DNA of 64,000 bases from Phaseolus vulgaris. Taxonomy: Eukaryota; Streptophyta; Magnoliopsida; Fabales; Fabaceae. The stretch is from NCBI RefSeq assembly GCF_000499845.2, contig NC_023758.2, positions 31,650,069-31,714,068 of the forward strand, read 5' to 3'. Position numbers and translations under genes: made by a program. This document shows positions 1 to 11,200 of this stretch, piece by piece. The first letter of the stretch is position 1. The number at the start of each line of letters is the position of its first letter. A model generated the notes under the pieces. The model ran no database searches. It was not told where the DNA came from and worked only from the letters and a program-made list of their open reading frames with translations.

Positions 1-1
1 T

Positions 2-1096
2 GTCTTCAAGTTGAAGAAAGCTTTGTTTGTATGGACTGAGCAAGCTCCAAGGCAGTGGTATGAGAGGCTTAGCAACTTTCTGCTATCACATGGTTATGAA
101 AGGGGAATGATAGACAAGACTCTCTTCATCAAAAAGTCAAATTCAGAAATAATTCTTATACAAATCTATGTTGATGACATCATCTTTGGTGCTACACAAG
201 ATAGGTTCTGTGAAGAATTTGTGGCTGCAATGAAAGGTGAGTTTGAAATGTCTATGATGGGAGAATTGTCTTTCTTTCTTGGATTGCAGGTTAAGCAAAC
301 AAAGGATGGGATCTTTCTATGTCAATCAAAGTATTGTAAGGAGATTCTCAAGAAATTTGAAATGGAAAGCTGTAAAGAAGCAAGCACTCCAATGCCATCA
401 AACAGCTATATGGATGTTGATTCTGCTGGAAAGAGTGTAGATCAAACCAAATACAGAGGATTGATTGGCTCGTTGCTATATCTAACAGCTAGTAGGTCGG
501 ACATCATGTTTGTCGTGTGCCTTTGTGCTAGATATCAAGCAAATCCTAAAGAGTCACACTTCAAAGCTGCAAACAAAATTCTGAAATATCTAAAAGGAAC
601 ATCAACTGTTGGGTTATGGTATCCTTCTCACTCTCCAATTCATTTAATTGGTTATTCAGATTCTGACTTTGCAGGTTGCAAGCTAGATAGGAAGAGCACA
701 AGTGGTACTTGCAACCTTCTTAGCTCAAGCCTAATCTCATGGCATAGCAAAAAGCAAGCATGTGTTGCTCTCTCTATTGTTGAGGCTGAGTATATAGCTG
801 TTGGAAGCTGTTGTGCACAAATTCTATGGCTCAAACAACAACTTGCAGACTTTGGATTAAAGATCAGCAAAGTCCCTTTGATGCTTACCAAAAATCAAAT
901 TCAGCACTCAAGGACCAAACATATTGAGATAAGACATCATTTCATCAGGGATCATGTAAACAATGGGAACTGTGAAGTGAAGTTTGTGGAGACCAAACTA
1001 CAACTAGCTGACATCTTCACGAAACCACTACCAAAAGAGAGGTTTTTCTTCCTAAGAAATGAGTTAGGTATCCTTGATCTTAATAATCTCTCCTAA
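2..1096 (+). pseudogene. copia pol, reverse transcriptase end plus RNase H (partial, damaged)
   Basis: Open without stop from the window edge. Visible motifs are YVDD at about codon 58 of this stretch (the reverse transcriptase active site), FFLGLQ, the RNase H landmarks YSDSDFAG and EAEYIA, TKHIEIRHHFIRDHV and the terminal ADIFTKPL. Two lesions are seen. Near base 30 the usual ALYGLKQAP motif reads ALFVWTEQAP, explained by a 4-base gain and a 1-base loss that cancel. Near base 885 about eight residues are missing in frame between KVPLM and LTKN, where the family has a CDN motif; that Asp is one of the RNase H catalytic acids. The product would be an enzyme lacking an RNase H carboxylate, so I call it a pseudogene although it is open. 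Confidence 0.8.
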
Positions 1097-1133
1097 ATCT
1101 GTGTCGTTACTGTTAAAGTCTATTTGTGAAGAC

Positions 1134-1146
1134 AAATAGGGGGAGA
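1134..1146 (+). other. second, upstream polypurine-tract copy
   Basis: AAATAGGGGGAGA lies 38 bases after the pol stop and is identical to the 13 bases at 1411-1423 that abut the LTR. The copy beside the LTR is the expected plus-strand primer; this one may be an accessory primer or a duplication. Confidence 0.55.
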
Positions 1147-1232
1147 ATTAATTGGTTCTTGTGTATCCTTATCTGAAACTGTTTAATTCTGTTAAAATCT
1201 CTGATATAAAACTGTTTTTTGTTACTACTAAT

Positions 1233-2390
1233 AAAAACAACCCATTGTTTCAAGTAAACAACCGATTGTTTATCAGGTTTTATGTTTTAAATGTGTGAAA
1301 AAAACTAACCTACTGCTGTAAGAAGCATTGGATGGTAGATATGCTATTTTTGCAGGTACTGCTTCAGATTCAATCAAGTCAAACACAAGCACCAGGGATT
1401 TGTCTTCATCAAATAGGGGGAGATTGTTGAACCAAGTGGTGTTCAAGCTTTGAAGAATCCAAAACCCTTTGAAGGATGTTGAAGGGTTGTGTTTGTTGTT
1501 GCTGAGTTGTCTTAGATAGGATCTGGGGTAGTTTGAGTTTTGTAATTCACCCTTGATCGAATCCAAAGCATAGGAATTCTCAGTCTTTTTAAAAGAAAAG
1601 TGTTTTTCAAACTAAGTGAAAAACAACCGATTGTTTTGTCGAAACAACCGATTGTTTTATACTTAGGTGTTTTTAGAAAAGATTGAAAACTGTTTTTCAA
1701 ATGGTTGAGCTGTTAAAACCAAAACAACCGATTGATTCGAGAAAACAACCAATTGTTTGTTTTGGTACCATAACAGAAAAGTGGTTTTTGTTTTTTACTG
1801 AGCTTTAAATGTTTTAACTGATTACGCTCCAGTCTTTAATGCTTTGACCAATCTTTTAAATGCAATGAATAAGTTTGTTAAGATTTGATAACAAACAACA
1901 TCTTTGAATATATTTAGAAAAACATATTTGAGTAATAACAATTAACACAAGTTTTTGAGTTTTTCAAAGAGTTGAGATTGCTTATAGATTGAGATTGATC
2001 AAAGTGTGTGAGATAGGATTTTTGCTTGTACTGATTTTAGATTTTCTTCTGTAACAAGTGTAATCCTTGTATTTGTTGAACAAGAATCTTTGTGTGTTTG
2101 CTGAGAAGTGTTGTGTGTTCTTGAGGGGATCAAGATCAGCATTCTTAGTGTTGGTGTGTTGGCCAAGAGAAATGTGTGTCTTGAGGGGATCAATGTCATT
2201 TTCTTGGTTGTGTTGTAAGTGATCTATGTTTGATTGCTTAGTGGTGTTCCTCAGTGATTTCTGAGAAGACTAGACGTAGTTCTGGATTTAGAGTGAACCA
2301 GTATAAATCTCTGTGTGCATTTTCTCTATCCCTTAACTCTTTAAATTCAGTTTTGATATTTGTAAACTGGTATAAACAACCGATTGTTTT
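1233..2390. repeat. dispersed 16-bp near-palindromes (AAACAACCGATTGTTT family)
   Basis: Copies begin near 1234, 1254, 1621, 1642, 1720, 1742 and 2373. The arms AAACAA and TTGTTT are inverted repeats around CCGA. Read on the minus strand the core contains CGGTTG, which fits the MYB consensus CNGTTR. Two copies lie between pol and the LTR, five within the LTR. A regulatory role is inference. Confidence 0.6.
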
Positions 2391-2540
2391 GTTGGTGTTG
2401 TGCTTTTAGCTTTGTGTTTTGAAAAACTGATTTCTTTATCAAGATATTCTCGAAGTAATTTCATTCAAGGCTTAAAAGTTTTCGAAATCCTTCTTTAAAC
2501 CATTCACCCCCCTTATAGTTTAAAGTCATATATTCTAACA
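1425..2540 (+). repeat. 3' LTR of the SIRE-like copia element
   Basis: The LTR is 1,116 bases, directly preceded by the polypurine tract AAATAGGGGGAGA at 1411-1423. It starts TGTTGA and ends TCTAACA. It contains five copies of the near-palindrome AAACAACCGATTGTTT, which may be promoter elements. The 5' LTR is not in the window, so age cannot be estimated. Confidence 0.8.
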
Positions 2541-3636
2541 ACGTTTTCTCCAGTGGCAAAGATGGCCTATGTTCGCTTATTCATAACTATGGCTGCTCTT
2601 CAACAATGGCCTCTTTATCAATTGGATGTCAAAAATGTTTTTTCTTAATAGAGATTTGCAGGAAGAAATTTATATGGAGCAACCTCCCGATTTTGTTGCT
2701 CAGGGGGAGCCTTTTGGATTGGTATGTCGTCTTCGTAAATCCTTATATGGCCTCAAGCAGTCTCCTGGGGCTTGGTTTGGAAAATTTAGCAATGTTGTTC
2801 AACAATTTGGTATGACTCGCAGTGAAGCAGATCATTCAGTTTTTTTATCGTCACTCGAGTGCTGGGTGTATTTATCTTGTCACAAGTAAAACAACACTTT
2901 TGTCAACATTTTCAGACCAAAGATCTTCGCAAACTCAGGTATTTCTTGGGGATTGAGGTAGCACAATCCAATATTGGTATTGTTATCTCTCAAAGAAAAT
3001 ACGCATTGGATATTTTGGAGGAAATTTGGTTGATGAATTCGAAATCTGTTGATACTCCCATGGATCCCAATGACAAGCTTCTACCTAATCAAGGGGAGCC
3101 TCTTTCAGATCCTGAGAAGTACAGGAGATTAGTTGGTGTTTCCTTTGTAGTTAGTGTGGTGAGTCAATTTCTTAATTCTCCATGTGAAGATCATTGGAAT
3201 GCAGTCATTCTTATAGTGAAGTACATTAAAGGCTCTCCTGGAAAAGGTTTGTTATATGGTCATAATAACCATACTAAAGTCGTTTGTTATTCAGATGTTG
3301 ATTGGGCAGGATCTCCATCTGATAGAAGAACAACTTCTGGTTATTGTGTCTCCATTGGTGATAACGTGATCTCTTAGAAGAGCAAGAAACAAAGTGTTGT
3401 GGTAAGATCTAGTGCAAAAGTAGAATATATAGCTATGGCCTGGCTACTTCTGAGCAAACCAAACATATTGAGATTGATTGTCATTTCATTTGAGAAAAGA
3501 TTATATTGGGAGATTTAAGACTGAATTTGTTAATTCAAATAATCAATTAGCAGATATTGTTACTAAACCCTTACGAGGGTTTAGGATTGATTACATTTGT
3601 AACAAGCTGGGTACATATGATCTATATGCACCAGAT
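2541..3636 (+). pseudogene. copia reverse transcriptase/RNase H pseudogene
   Basis: Recognisable in shifting frames: TFSPVAKM, QLDVKN, EEIYMEQPPDF, KSLYGLKQSP, HFQTKDLRKLRYFLGIE, KYALDILEE, DTPMDPN, DVDWAGSPSDRRTTSGY, LADIVTKPLRGFRI and LGTYDLYAP. Frameshifts occur near 2630 and 2840. Near 2880 the stretch that should carry the YVDD catalytic motif is deleted, joining IYLV-type sequence straight to VKQHF. A TGG-to-TAG stop sits at 3375 (SLISW position), a further deletion removes the segment between YIAMA and TKHIE near 3440, and another stop and frameshift follow near 3490-3520. Clearly dead. Confidence 0.85.
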
Positions 3637-3642
3637 GGGGAG

Positions 3643-3810
3643 TGTTAGATATTATTAGATATAATTAGATATTATTTGATATTATAGATATTGTTAGATA
3701 TTTCATATTTATGTAATGGGCTCAGCCCATATGTTTCTTTTCCTATATAAACATAACCCTATATGTTCACTATACACAAGGGATTTACCTTATTCTTTCT
3801 TTTCCTTTAA
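3643..3810 (+). repeat. 3' LTR start of the older copia element
   Basis: TGTTAGATATTATTAGATAT follows the GGGG-containing polypurine stretch. A TATA box, TATATAAA, is at 3744-3751, as expected for the LTR promoter. I could not find a convincing CA end, so the right boundary is approximate and the LTR may be truncated. Confidence 0.55.
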
Positions 3811-4153
3811 TATATGTGTTTTGTAATTATTTGAGAAGTTGAAATAGATTAGAGGAGTGATTAACAATAGCAGAGTAAAGACTAGGAACTAAACAAGGGT
3901 ATTTCTTAACCATTCATAGTAGTAACCTACTACAATAGGAAATTGGAATTGAAGCTAGAATCCTAATTTTTCACCATAAATCTCCACACAACTCAGTCCA
4001 ATCATAAAATTATTAATCTAAATCAATTCCAATCCTGAGAAAATTAAAATTCTGAACTTTTTTATTTGTTTGGTGGTGGAATTGTGAACTATGTGCATGG
4101 AGTTCAGAAAAGCCTAAACAAGGCGTGCGAGCCAAAACAGAGCTAGAGAAGCG
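3811..4153. other. spacer and 3' flank of the CHX gene
   Basis: No coding pattern seen. It should contain the 3' untranslated region of the minus-strand CHX gene and the boundary with the copia LTR. Confidence 0.4.
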
Positions 4154-7100
4154 TTAAACAGAACCTGAATCCCCATCAGGTAAATGTTCTTCCATTTCCG
4201 AGGTAAAATTTATTGGTGCCCCGTTGTTATACTGTTGTATTACCAAAACGGATGCTGTTGTGGGGTAATCATGTGAGGCCAACAAACCACCAACAGGTCC
4301 CAGTTCAGGGCACTCACTGCTTTTCAGAGCAGATGCAACTTCACTGACTGGCCTTGAACCCACAAGAAACAGACTGGAGCTATTAAACTCATGGATAATA
4401 GCAATTGTTTCTGCAGTATTTTTAACTCTTCTCTCTTCATAGATGATGGAGTCATCATTGGCTGTTTTCACCTTAAATTCATCGAGGAATTTCTCATCCT
4501 GTGAGATTGATGTGGTGCCAGAGGAGGAGTCATCCACATCAACTCTCAAAATCTCTCCTTCATTCGGTGGTTCAACTACAAAGCGAATAACCACCAATTT
4601 GATGCCAGGGTGCTCAGCCATACGACCTCCGTAAGCAAGGGCTTCTTGATCATCACCACCACCAAAGAAAAGCACCGTAACACGATAAGAAACGTTACTT
4701 GCAGAGACATGGGATGTACCACCAAGCCCACGATCGACAAAAATTCCAACTGAGCACGGTGCATGCTCGAGTACCCTTTTGTTAACGCCTCGAAAATCAT
4801 TTCTAGTGGTATTTAGTGAACCATCCAAACTTTGATGCTTATGAAATGGAAGAATAATGACTGCGGCTTCCTTCCTCTCAGCAGTTTCACAAATGTCTTC
4901 ATGTATGTTAGCCATAGATGAGATGGCGGTCATTGGCCGGATAGACACTTGACCTAGTTGCCTGTAAGCCTCAAACGCCACAATAACCTGGTCAGAATGT
5001 GAATGACAACCTTTGTTCCAGAATGGCAACCCATTTCTTCTTGCCTTGTGTACCATTAATATAGATGAGGACCTCTCAGAGAATTCTTTAAGGTGCATTG
5101 CATACATACAAAGACCATCACGCTTCTGGATTCCTCTTGAAGCCTCAATCAAATTTATCATTGATGGAATATTTCTTGCACAATGGAAGCAGGCAAGAAT
5201 CCTCAGTTGGCTATTTGCATTTTTCCTCCAAATTGTTCTATATTTGTAATCAGATCGCTTCCTTGCAGGCTTATAGATAGCCGTCACAAGAGGAGTGGTG
5301 ACGAAGGTAGTGAAAACAGCCATAAGAACCATAATGGCGAAGGTCTGATCATTCAAAACCTGCAAATGCATATATTAAACATTTCACGGTAATAGACTGT
5401 AAAGTGCAGCTTGTTAAACTGATTATAGGGAACAATGAGAGCAAGAAAATTGAAATTACCTTTCTATCTTTACCAATGTTGAGGACTATTAATTCAACTA
5501 GGCCTTTGCAATTCATTAAGAACCCCAACACCAAAGCATCGTTAAGAGATACTTTACAGAGAAGGGAAACAACAGTAGTCCCAAGAATCTTTCCAAAAGA
5601 AGCCGTAAATATAACAAAAACCAGAAGACCCCATGATTGCAGCCCCTTTATGGTGGCTATATTAGTCTTCAATCCACTTGACACAAAATAGAGTGGCAGA
5701 AATAGACCAGACACAAGATCCTCTACTTTCTCCACAAGAGCACTGGCAAACGGTCCATCATTTGGGATCAAAATTCCAACAACGAAAGCACCAAACATGG
5801 CATGGATTCCAATAGCATCTGTGACAAACCCTGCAGCCAGAACAGCAGCTAATGTAGCACATATGTATATCTCTTCAACTGGTTCACCTTCATGGCATCG
5901 TTGGCTCACCCATTTGAAAATTGGAGGGACAATGATTGATGCACAAATGACAAAACCACACCCTGCTAAGAAGACCCACAATGAAACAAGTGGAGATCGT
6001 TCATGGCCTGACAAGGCAACAGCCAGAGCAAGCAGAATCCAGGCAGCAATATCATTAATTGCTGCAGCTGACATAGCTGTTCTCCCAACATTTGTGGTTA
6101 AAAGTTTTAACTCGGCCAAAATACGGGCTAATACAGGAAATGCAGTAATGGACAGAGCAACACCCATGAATACAAGGAATGCGGCACTATCTGAACCTTT
6201 GGCAATTGATTGTTTTAGAACAAATGATGAGCCAATTCCCATTACAAAGGGTAGGCTTATTCCAGCCATAGCAATAGCAAGGACTCGGTGTCCAGATTGA
6301 CGAAGAGATTTAAGATCTAACTCCAGGCCTGCTAAGAATAGAAAAAATATAAGGCCAATGTTTGCTAGAGTATCTAATACTGTAAGACTCCTGGATGGGA
6401 AAACTGCCTGCATATAGCTTTTACTCCGTCCAAGTGCTGATGGACCAAGAAGTATTCCTCCCTGTCAATAGCAGTCCTACACATTAAAATCACTGTACAT
6501 ATTTTGGCACTAACATCTATCCTGACTTATGCATTGTTTAAAATCATATTGCATTCTACACGATAGATTTCATATTAAATGTGAGACTCGTTTAGAGCAG
6601 TGAAACACAGTGAAGTCTAGAGACTATGAAATTATATAAATATGGAACATGAAAAGTTCTGGTCACATGACAAGTGCCTCGTAACCTAATAGCAATCCAA
6701 CTTGATTAAGAAGTAAATGATGTCAGGTTCAAACCCTACGAGCCATATTGCTCACACTTAGCCCCAGTTGCCAGGCACTCCATGTAACCACTAAACGGAA
6801 GAAGAAAAAAACGAGAGAACCACGTATTACTAATACAAATAAATAATATTTAGTTTTCTTATTGAAAAAAGTTTAAATTAGGGGGAAGGCACACCACTTA
6901 TAAAGTCAGGAAAGACAACCAACCTTGGCAAGGATTGATTATAAAATTAACATACACCTACCAACACAGAATAAATTTGAGTGGAACCAAATCACAGATA
7001 GTGAGAACAATGACTCGACCACATGCGTCAATCCCCGTTAGCTATTTATTGTATTATGAACTACAAAATATAAGCTAAGATAATTAGATTGATTAAAACT

Positions 7101-7323
7101 AAAAGAAAAGAAATGAACTTACAATAATCTCTGCAATAACTCTAGGTTGCCTTAAAGGTTTTAGAAGATATGCCAGTCCCCTTGAGACCACAAGAACAAG
7201 GCATATCTGCAAAATAGCAAGGGGAAGCGCAAAATCAAGAGGGTTGTCACCCTGAAACACGCCATTTGAGATGGCTTTCATAGGCGCCGGGCAAGCATTT
7301 CCAGATGTAGCATTGGAAGCCAT
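4154..7323 (-). CDS. CHX18: cation/H+ antiporter, CHX18/CHX19-like
   Basis: Predicted K+/H+ exchanger of plant endomembranes (CPA2 family). Coding exons on the minus strand are 7323-7123, 6461-5460 and 5359-4154, all joined in phase 0 at GT-AG sites, giving 802 residues; family members are about 800. The N-terminal start MASNAT and the motif [18 protein letters not shown] match Arabidopsis CHX18 closely. Residues about 30-435 form the multi-pass exchanger domain, including [15 protein letters not shown] helix, the Asn-Asp pair at 203-204 (AAINDIAAW) expected for cation/proton exchange, and the [14 protein letters not shown] segment. Residues about 440-802 form the soluble C-terminal domain with [27 protein letters not shown] and [11 protein letters not shown]. 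No stop or frameshift. The first intron, in the leader, puts the promoter near 8250. CHX19 or another paralogue cannot be excluded. Confidence 0.95.
6671..6780. repeat. SINE-like insertion with a pol III B box in a CHX intron
   Basis: Inside the intron 6462-7122. GGTTCAAACCC at 6726-6736 fits the tRNA/SINE B-box consensus GGTTCRANNCC. The segment is bounded by AGTGCCT at about 6673 and its complement AGGCACT at about 6773. No clear A box or target duplication was identified, so this is tentative. Confidence 0.35.
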
Positions 7324-8160
7324 TTCAACAATCCAAAATCCACAACTGACGGCAGATCCACCTAAAATTTGCAGAAACAGGGATCTCAATCTTATCTTAT
7401 GCAACTCTCTTTGATGGACATTAAAATATTAAAAAAAAAACAATCTGATAACAAGATGTGCCAATATTAAGAAAGGATGTTAGTAAACAGGAGAGAAAAA
7501 AAAAAGATACAGCTTAGCTAGCATCCAAGAAGCTACCGCGTAAATCTCGCAATACAAGATACTCCGTAAAAAAACAAAAATAAAAAAAAAACCATGACTA
7601 ATAATCGGGAACAAACTCCAAATCAGGGTAACAACTTTTTTTCCAAGGACAATCGCTCTCCCACACAGTCATGAACAACTCATTCTACCCAAAACACAAA
7701 CGAACGAATTGCGATATATGAGTCTCATGATCGCAAACCGGTTCTCAAGAATTTGTTAAGAGTCTTATGATCGCAAACCTTTGTGTTAATAATAATATAT
7801 AATAAACTTACGTAAACAATAATAATAAGCATAATTGGGAGTGGCTGAGTTGAACGGAAACCGGTTAAAAAGGAGGCACATCGTTAGCAGTCATTTTTAC
7901 TTGCATGTTGCGCGCATAATCGGGTGGAATATTTGAAAACAAAGGCGATTATTACCTAAGAAACAAAGAAAAAGAAAAGAAGAGCACTGAAAAAACACCT
8001 GCTCAACGTGAATGGTTGGTGAAGGAAGAAGAAGAAGATGAATCGGATTCACTTGTTCATCCTAATGCTCTTCAAATTTGATTCCTAGGAAAAAAGTGAT
8101 TCTTGAGAAGACGGAAAGGAAAAAAACGCGAGTAATCCAAAAATGGATAAAAGCACTTAC

Positions 8161-8250
8161 CTGCGATTACGAGAGAGCGCCGACTTCAACACCAGATTGA
8201 ACAAAACTCTGCCAAATTCATCACATAAGCGCTTTTTTTGTGTGCATGAT
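8161..8250 (-). promoter_or_regulatory. leader exon and promoter of the CHX gene
   Basis: On the minus strand a good donor site (CGCAG then GTAAGTG) closes an exon at 8161, and the acceptor TTTTAG precedes the coding exon near 7375. A TATA box (TATAAA on the minus strand) at 8276-8281 would place transcription start near 8245-8250. The leader intron is about 0.8 kb. Confidence 0.5.
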
Positions 8251-8281
8251 AACTTTGACCTTCTGATTCCAATGCTTTATA

Positions 8282-11200
8282 CTGATTCACGGGCCCATCT
8301 TTATCTTTGACTTTTTTCCCTGGATTCACGTATAGTATATGACTTTTTTTTTATGTAAATAAAATATTGAGTTCTAACTATATTTTTTAATACGTTATTT
8401 TTATTTTTTTTAATAAGTATATTTATAACATTAGTTAACAGAACAAATCCTCGTAATATTCATTAAACTGATTTTTAATGATAGTTTGAAATTAAATCAT
8501 TGTGTATATTCTTTATTCTTAATGCACACACACTATACTTTAAAATACATTTAATCCCACTAATTTTATATAATATAAAGAAAAGAAAGAATTAGTGAGT
8601 ATTTAAAAAAGAAGTGGTGGATCTTGAACAGCAAAAAGTCCTGTTGTCCACTTCACAGTGACATGTTTAATTAATTTAATTTTAAAATATTGATTTAATT
8701 AATTAATATGCAGACAGTGACTGTTTCATGCTACTGTTAAATCAGGAATCCCACCGCTATAAACAGTGGCTAGTGCCTATTAAAAAATATACTTCTTTTA
8801 AGTTATTAGAAGGAGAGATGAATTTGTGATTAGAAAGAAGATTCATAAAAACATATTGATGTTATTTATTTTATAATTTAAGTAGTTGGTACAAGACTTT
8901 ATTATATAGAGGGGGGAAAGACGTAACAAAGTGTATTTTTTTTTAAGCATTTATCAGTTACCATTAGTAACAAATTTATCTAAAAAATGTCCCTATTAAA
9001 AATAAATACATTTAATTTTTAACTAAATATAAATATCTTCTACTTAGAGCATAATAATATTAGTTGTTTGTATTTATAAACTTAACAAATTAATCTCTTA
9101 AAACACTTTATTTAATTAATTTTATGAAGAAATGTGATGCATGTAACAATTTATATGACATTATTTTTATCCATATTCTACAAATAATAATAAATGTATT
9201 ACTTATTAAAACAAATTTACCAAAATAGTTTTATTTATTATATAGTTTATTCAAAATAAATTCAAGAAAATTATATCTCTTAAAAATTAAGAATACAAGT
9301 TCATTTCTTCAAAAGAAGATAAAATTATTCATATTTTAATAATTACTGTGAATAAGAAGTTTGGTAAAGCTCATTCATATCTTTTTAACTTCTTATTTAA
9401 AAATAGATAAGTTAGATTAAAAAAAATCGTTATAAAAAACTTAAATTAAAAAATATCCCTTCAATTTTTTTAATTATCGTATTTTTTATATAGTATTACA
9501 ATATGTTACAAATTTATTTGATCTATTAATTAAAATGGTCAGTTTACACGTATAAACCATAACTTCAATTACTTAAATTAAGGAGATAAAAAAACACAAT
9601 TTGGCGTTATATTAACAAATTTCAAATAATTAGGACTTAATATATTCAAAACAAAACAAAAAAATATTAAATAAATTTTAAAAGCTTCCTATCATTTCTT
9701 CTTGCAGTGGAAGTAGTTTTTCGATTAAGATTTCCAATTTCTAAGTATTAATACATTGAATTGATCACTCAATTTGTTTTATTTGCAAATGTTTTGTTTA
9801 AATAAAGTAACTTAAATTATGAATTATAATTTTATTATTTAAATAAAGTGTTTTAAACTTTAATAAATTTAAAATTTTATTTAACATTAATCACGATATT
9901 TTATAGTTGATATTGATTGATATTATTTTTTCTTTAAATTTATGAAAAAAAAATCATTTGATGTTTGCAAAACTTACTAATCGAGATTATTTTTATTATA
10001 ATTATTTAAATTTTAATGTTACTTGAATTTTTATTTTTTTTTATCAATATCGACTGACGATTTTTTTTGAAAATAAAGTCATGTGTTTATGTGTTGTGAG
10101 GCAAGTCTAACGTAAAAAATAACAGAATTGTAAATTTTGATAGACACTTAATGGTTTATGTGATAATGCATAAGAATTGATGGTTTTATGTGAATGTTTA
10201 AAGTTATATTTATATTATAAGTTTTAAAAATAACTAGCTTACGTTTTGTTTTGTGGTTGTTTTGTTAATTTATGATGATTTATTTACACAATAGTAGATG
10301 ATGTTATGGTGACAACAATAAGAAGCTGGATGATGAAAATGTTTATTTTCTTTTGAATATTTTTTTGAATTTTATGTAAAGTTTAAAGTCCTATGAAGAG
10401 GAATGTGTTTTGAAACAATATATGAAAAAGTCAGAAACATATTTGTAGTATGTTTATATATTAATTTTGATATTTCATATATTATGGTTATTAGTTATAA
10501 TAAAATAGGGATGTTAGAGTCTTGATTTCTCTGTGCAAGATCATGGCTTGGCCAATGAGGTATCAATGTATTTGCAAAGATTTTTCAAAACTCAAATTAA
10601 TTTAATATTTAATTATCATCAATATTTTTTTATTTACTGAATTAAATACACTATTATTTATACTAACAAGTAGTAGATTTATTGGACCCAACATCTTTAA
10701 TACAAGTCTACTATCTTTATAATTTAATCTCACTTGTAAATATTAATGATTATTGTTATTAAGGTTTAATTTTGACTTTGGTCTTTCTTTGTTGATGCCA
10801 ACTATTAATGACACTAGGGATGACAATGTGGGTTTGTCCACCCCACGCTAGGAGTGCAACTTCATTTCACTGACCCGTATAAGAAATAGGTCAATCCCAT
10901 AAGACTTTTTTTAAATAAAAAAAATTATTAATTATAAAAAAATTTATTTATACTAATGAGAAATTAAAATTTTATCCATGTTTCAATTCATTTAATTAAG
11001 ATAGAATTTGGAAACCAATCATGTATTGTGAATTACAGAATTTGAAAGTTACAATTACTTTCAAATTCCAATTATATAAATGACTTTCAAATTATAAATT
11101 TCATAAATTAACTTTATATTATAAATTTTAAAATTCAAAAGTCATTTATCAATCTAGAAATTTACTTTTAGATTGTAAAATTCGGAATATAAATTCTGAA

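Larger units (their letters stand above)
1..2540 (+). mobile_element. 3' half of a Ty1/copia retrotransposon (SIRE/Maximus-like)
   Basis: The left window edge cuts an LTR retrotransposon. Present are the end of pol (reverse transcriptase C-terminal part plus RNase H), about 330 bases of non-coding sequence, a polypurine tract at 1411-1423 and a complete 3' LTR at 1425-2540. The LTR runs from TGTTGA to TCTAACA, a near-perfect terminal inverted pair. The sequence right after it (from 2541, ACGTT...) is the middle of a second copia reverse transcriptase gene, so this element inserted into another one. The left target duplication and 5' LTR lie outside the window. Placement in the SIRE/Maximus lineage rests on pol motifs, the polypurine tract and LTR ends as I remember them; an envelope-like gene typical of SIRE is absent here. 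Confidence 0.85.
2541..3810 (+). mobile_element. older Ty1/copia element, 3' part, host of the SIRE-like insertion
   Basis: It begins abruptly at the end of the SIRE-like LTR inside the reverse transcriptase motif TFSPVAKM and runs through RNase H to a polypurine tract (about 3635-3642) and the start of a 3' LTR at 3643. The 5' half must lie beyond the left edge on the other side of the inserted element. The LTR end is not clear; similarity to LTR-type sequence fades near 3810. Confidence 0.75.

Noticed and set aside
5797..6300. 167-codon plus-strand open frame
   Set aside because: Antisense shadow of the CHX exchanger domain.
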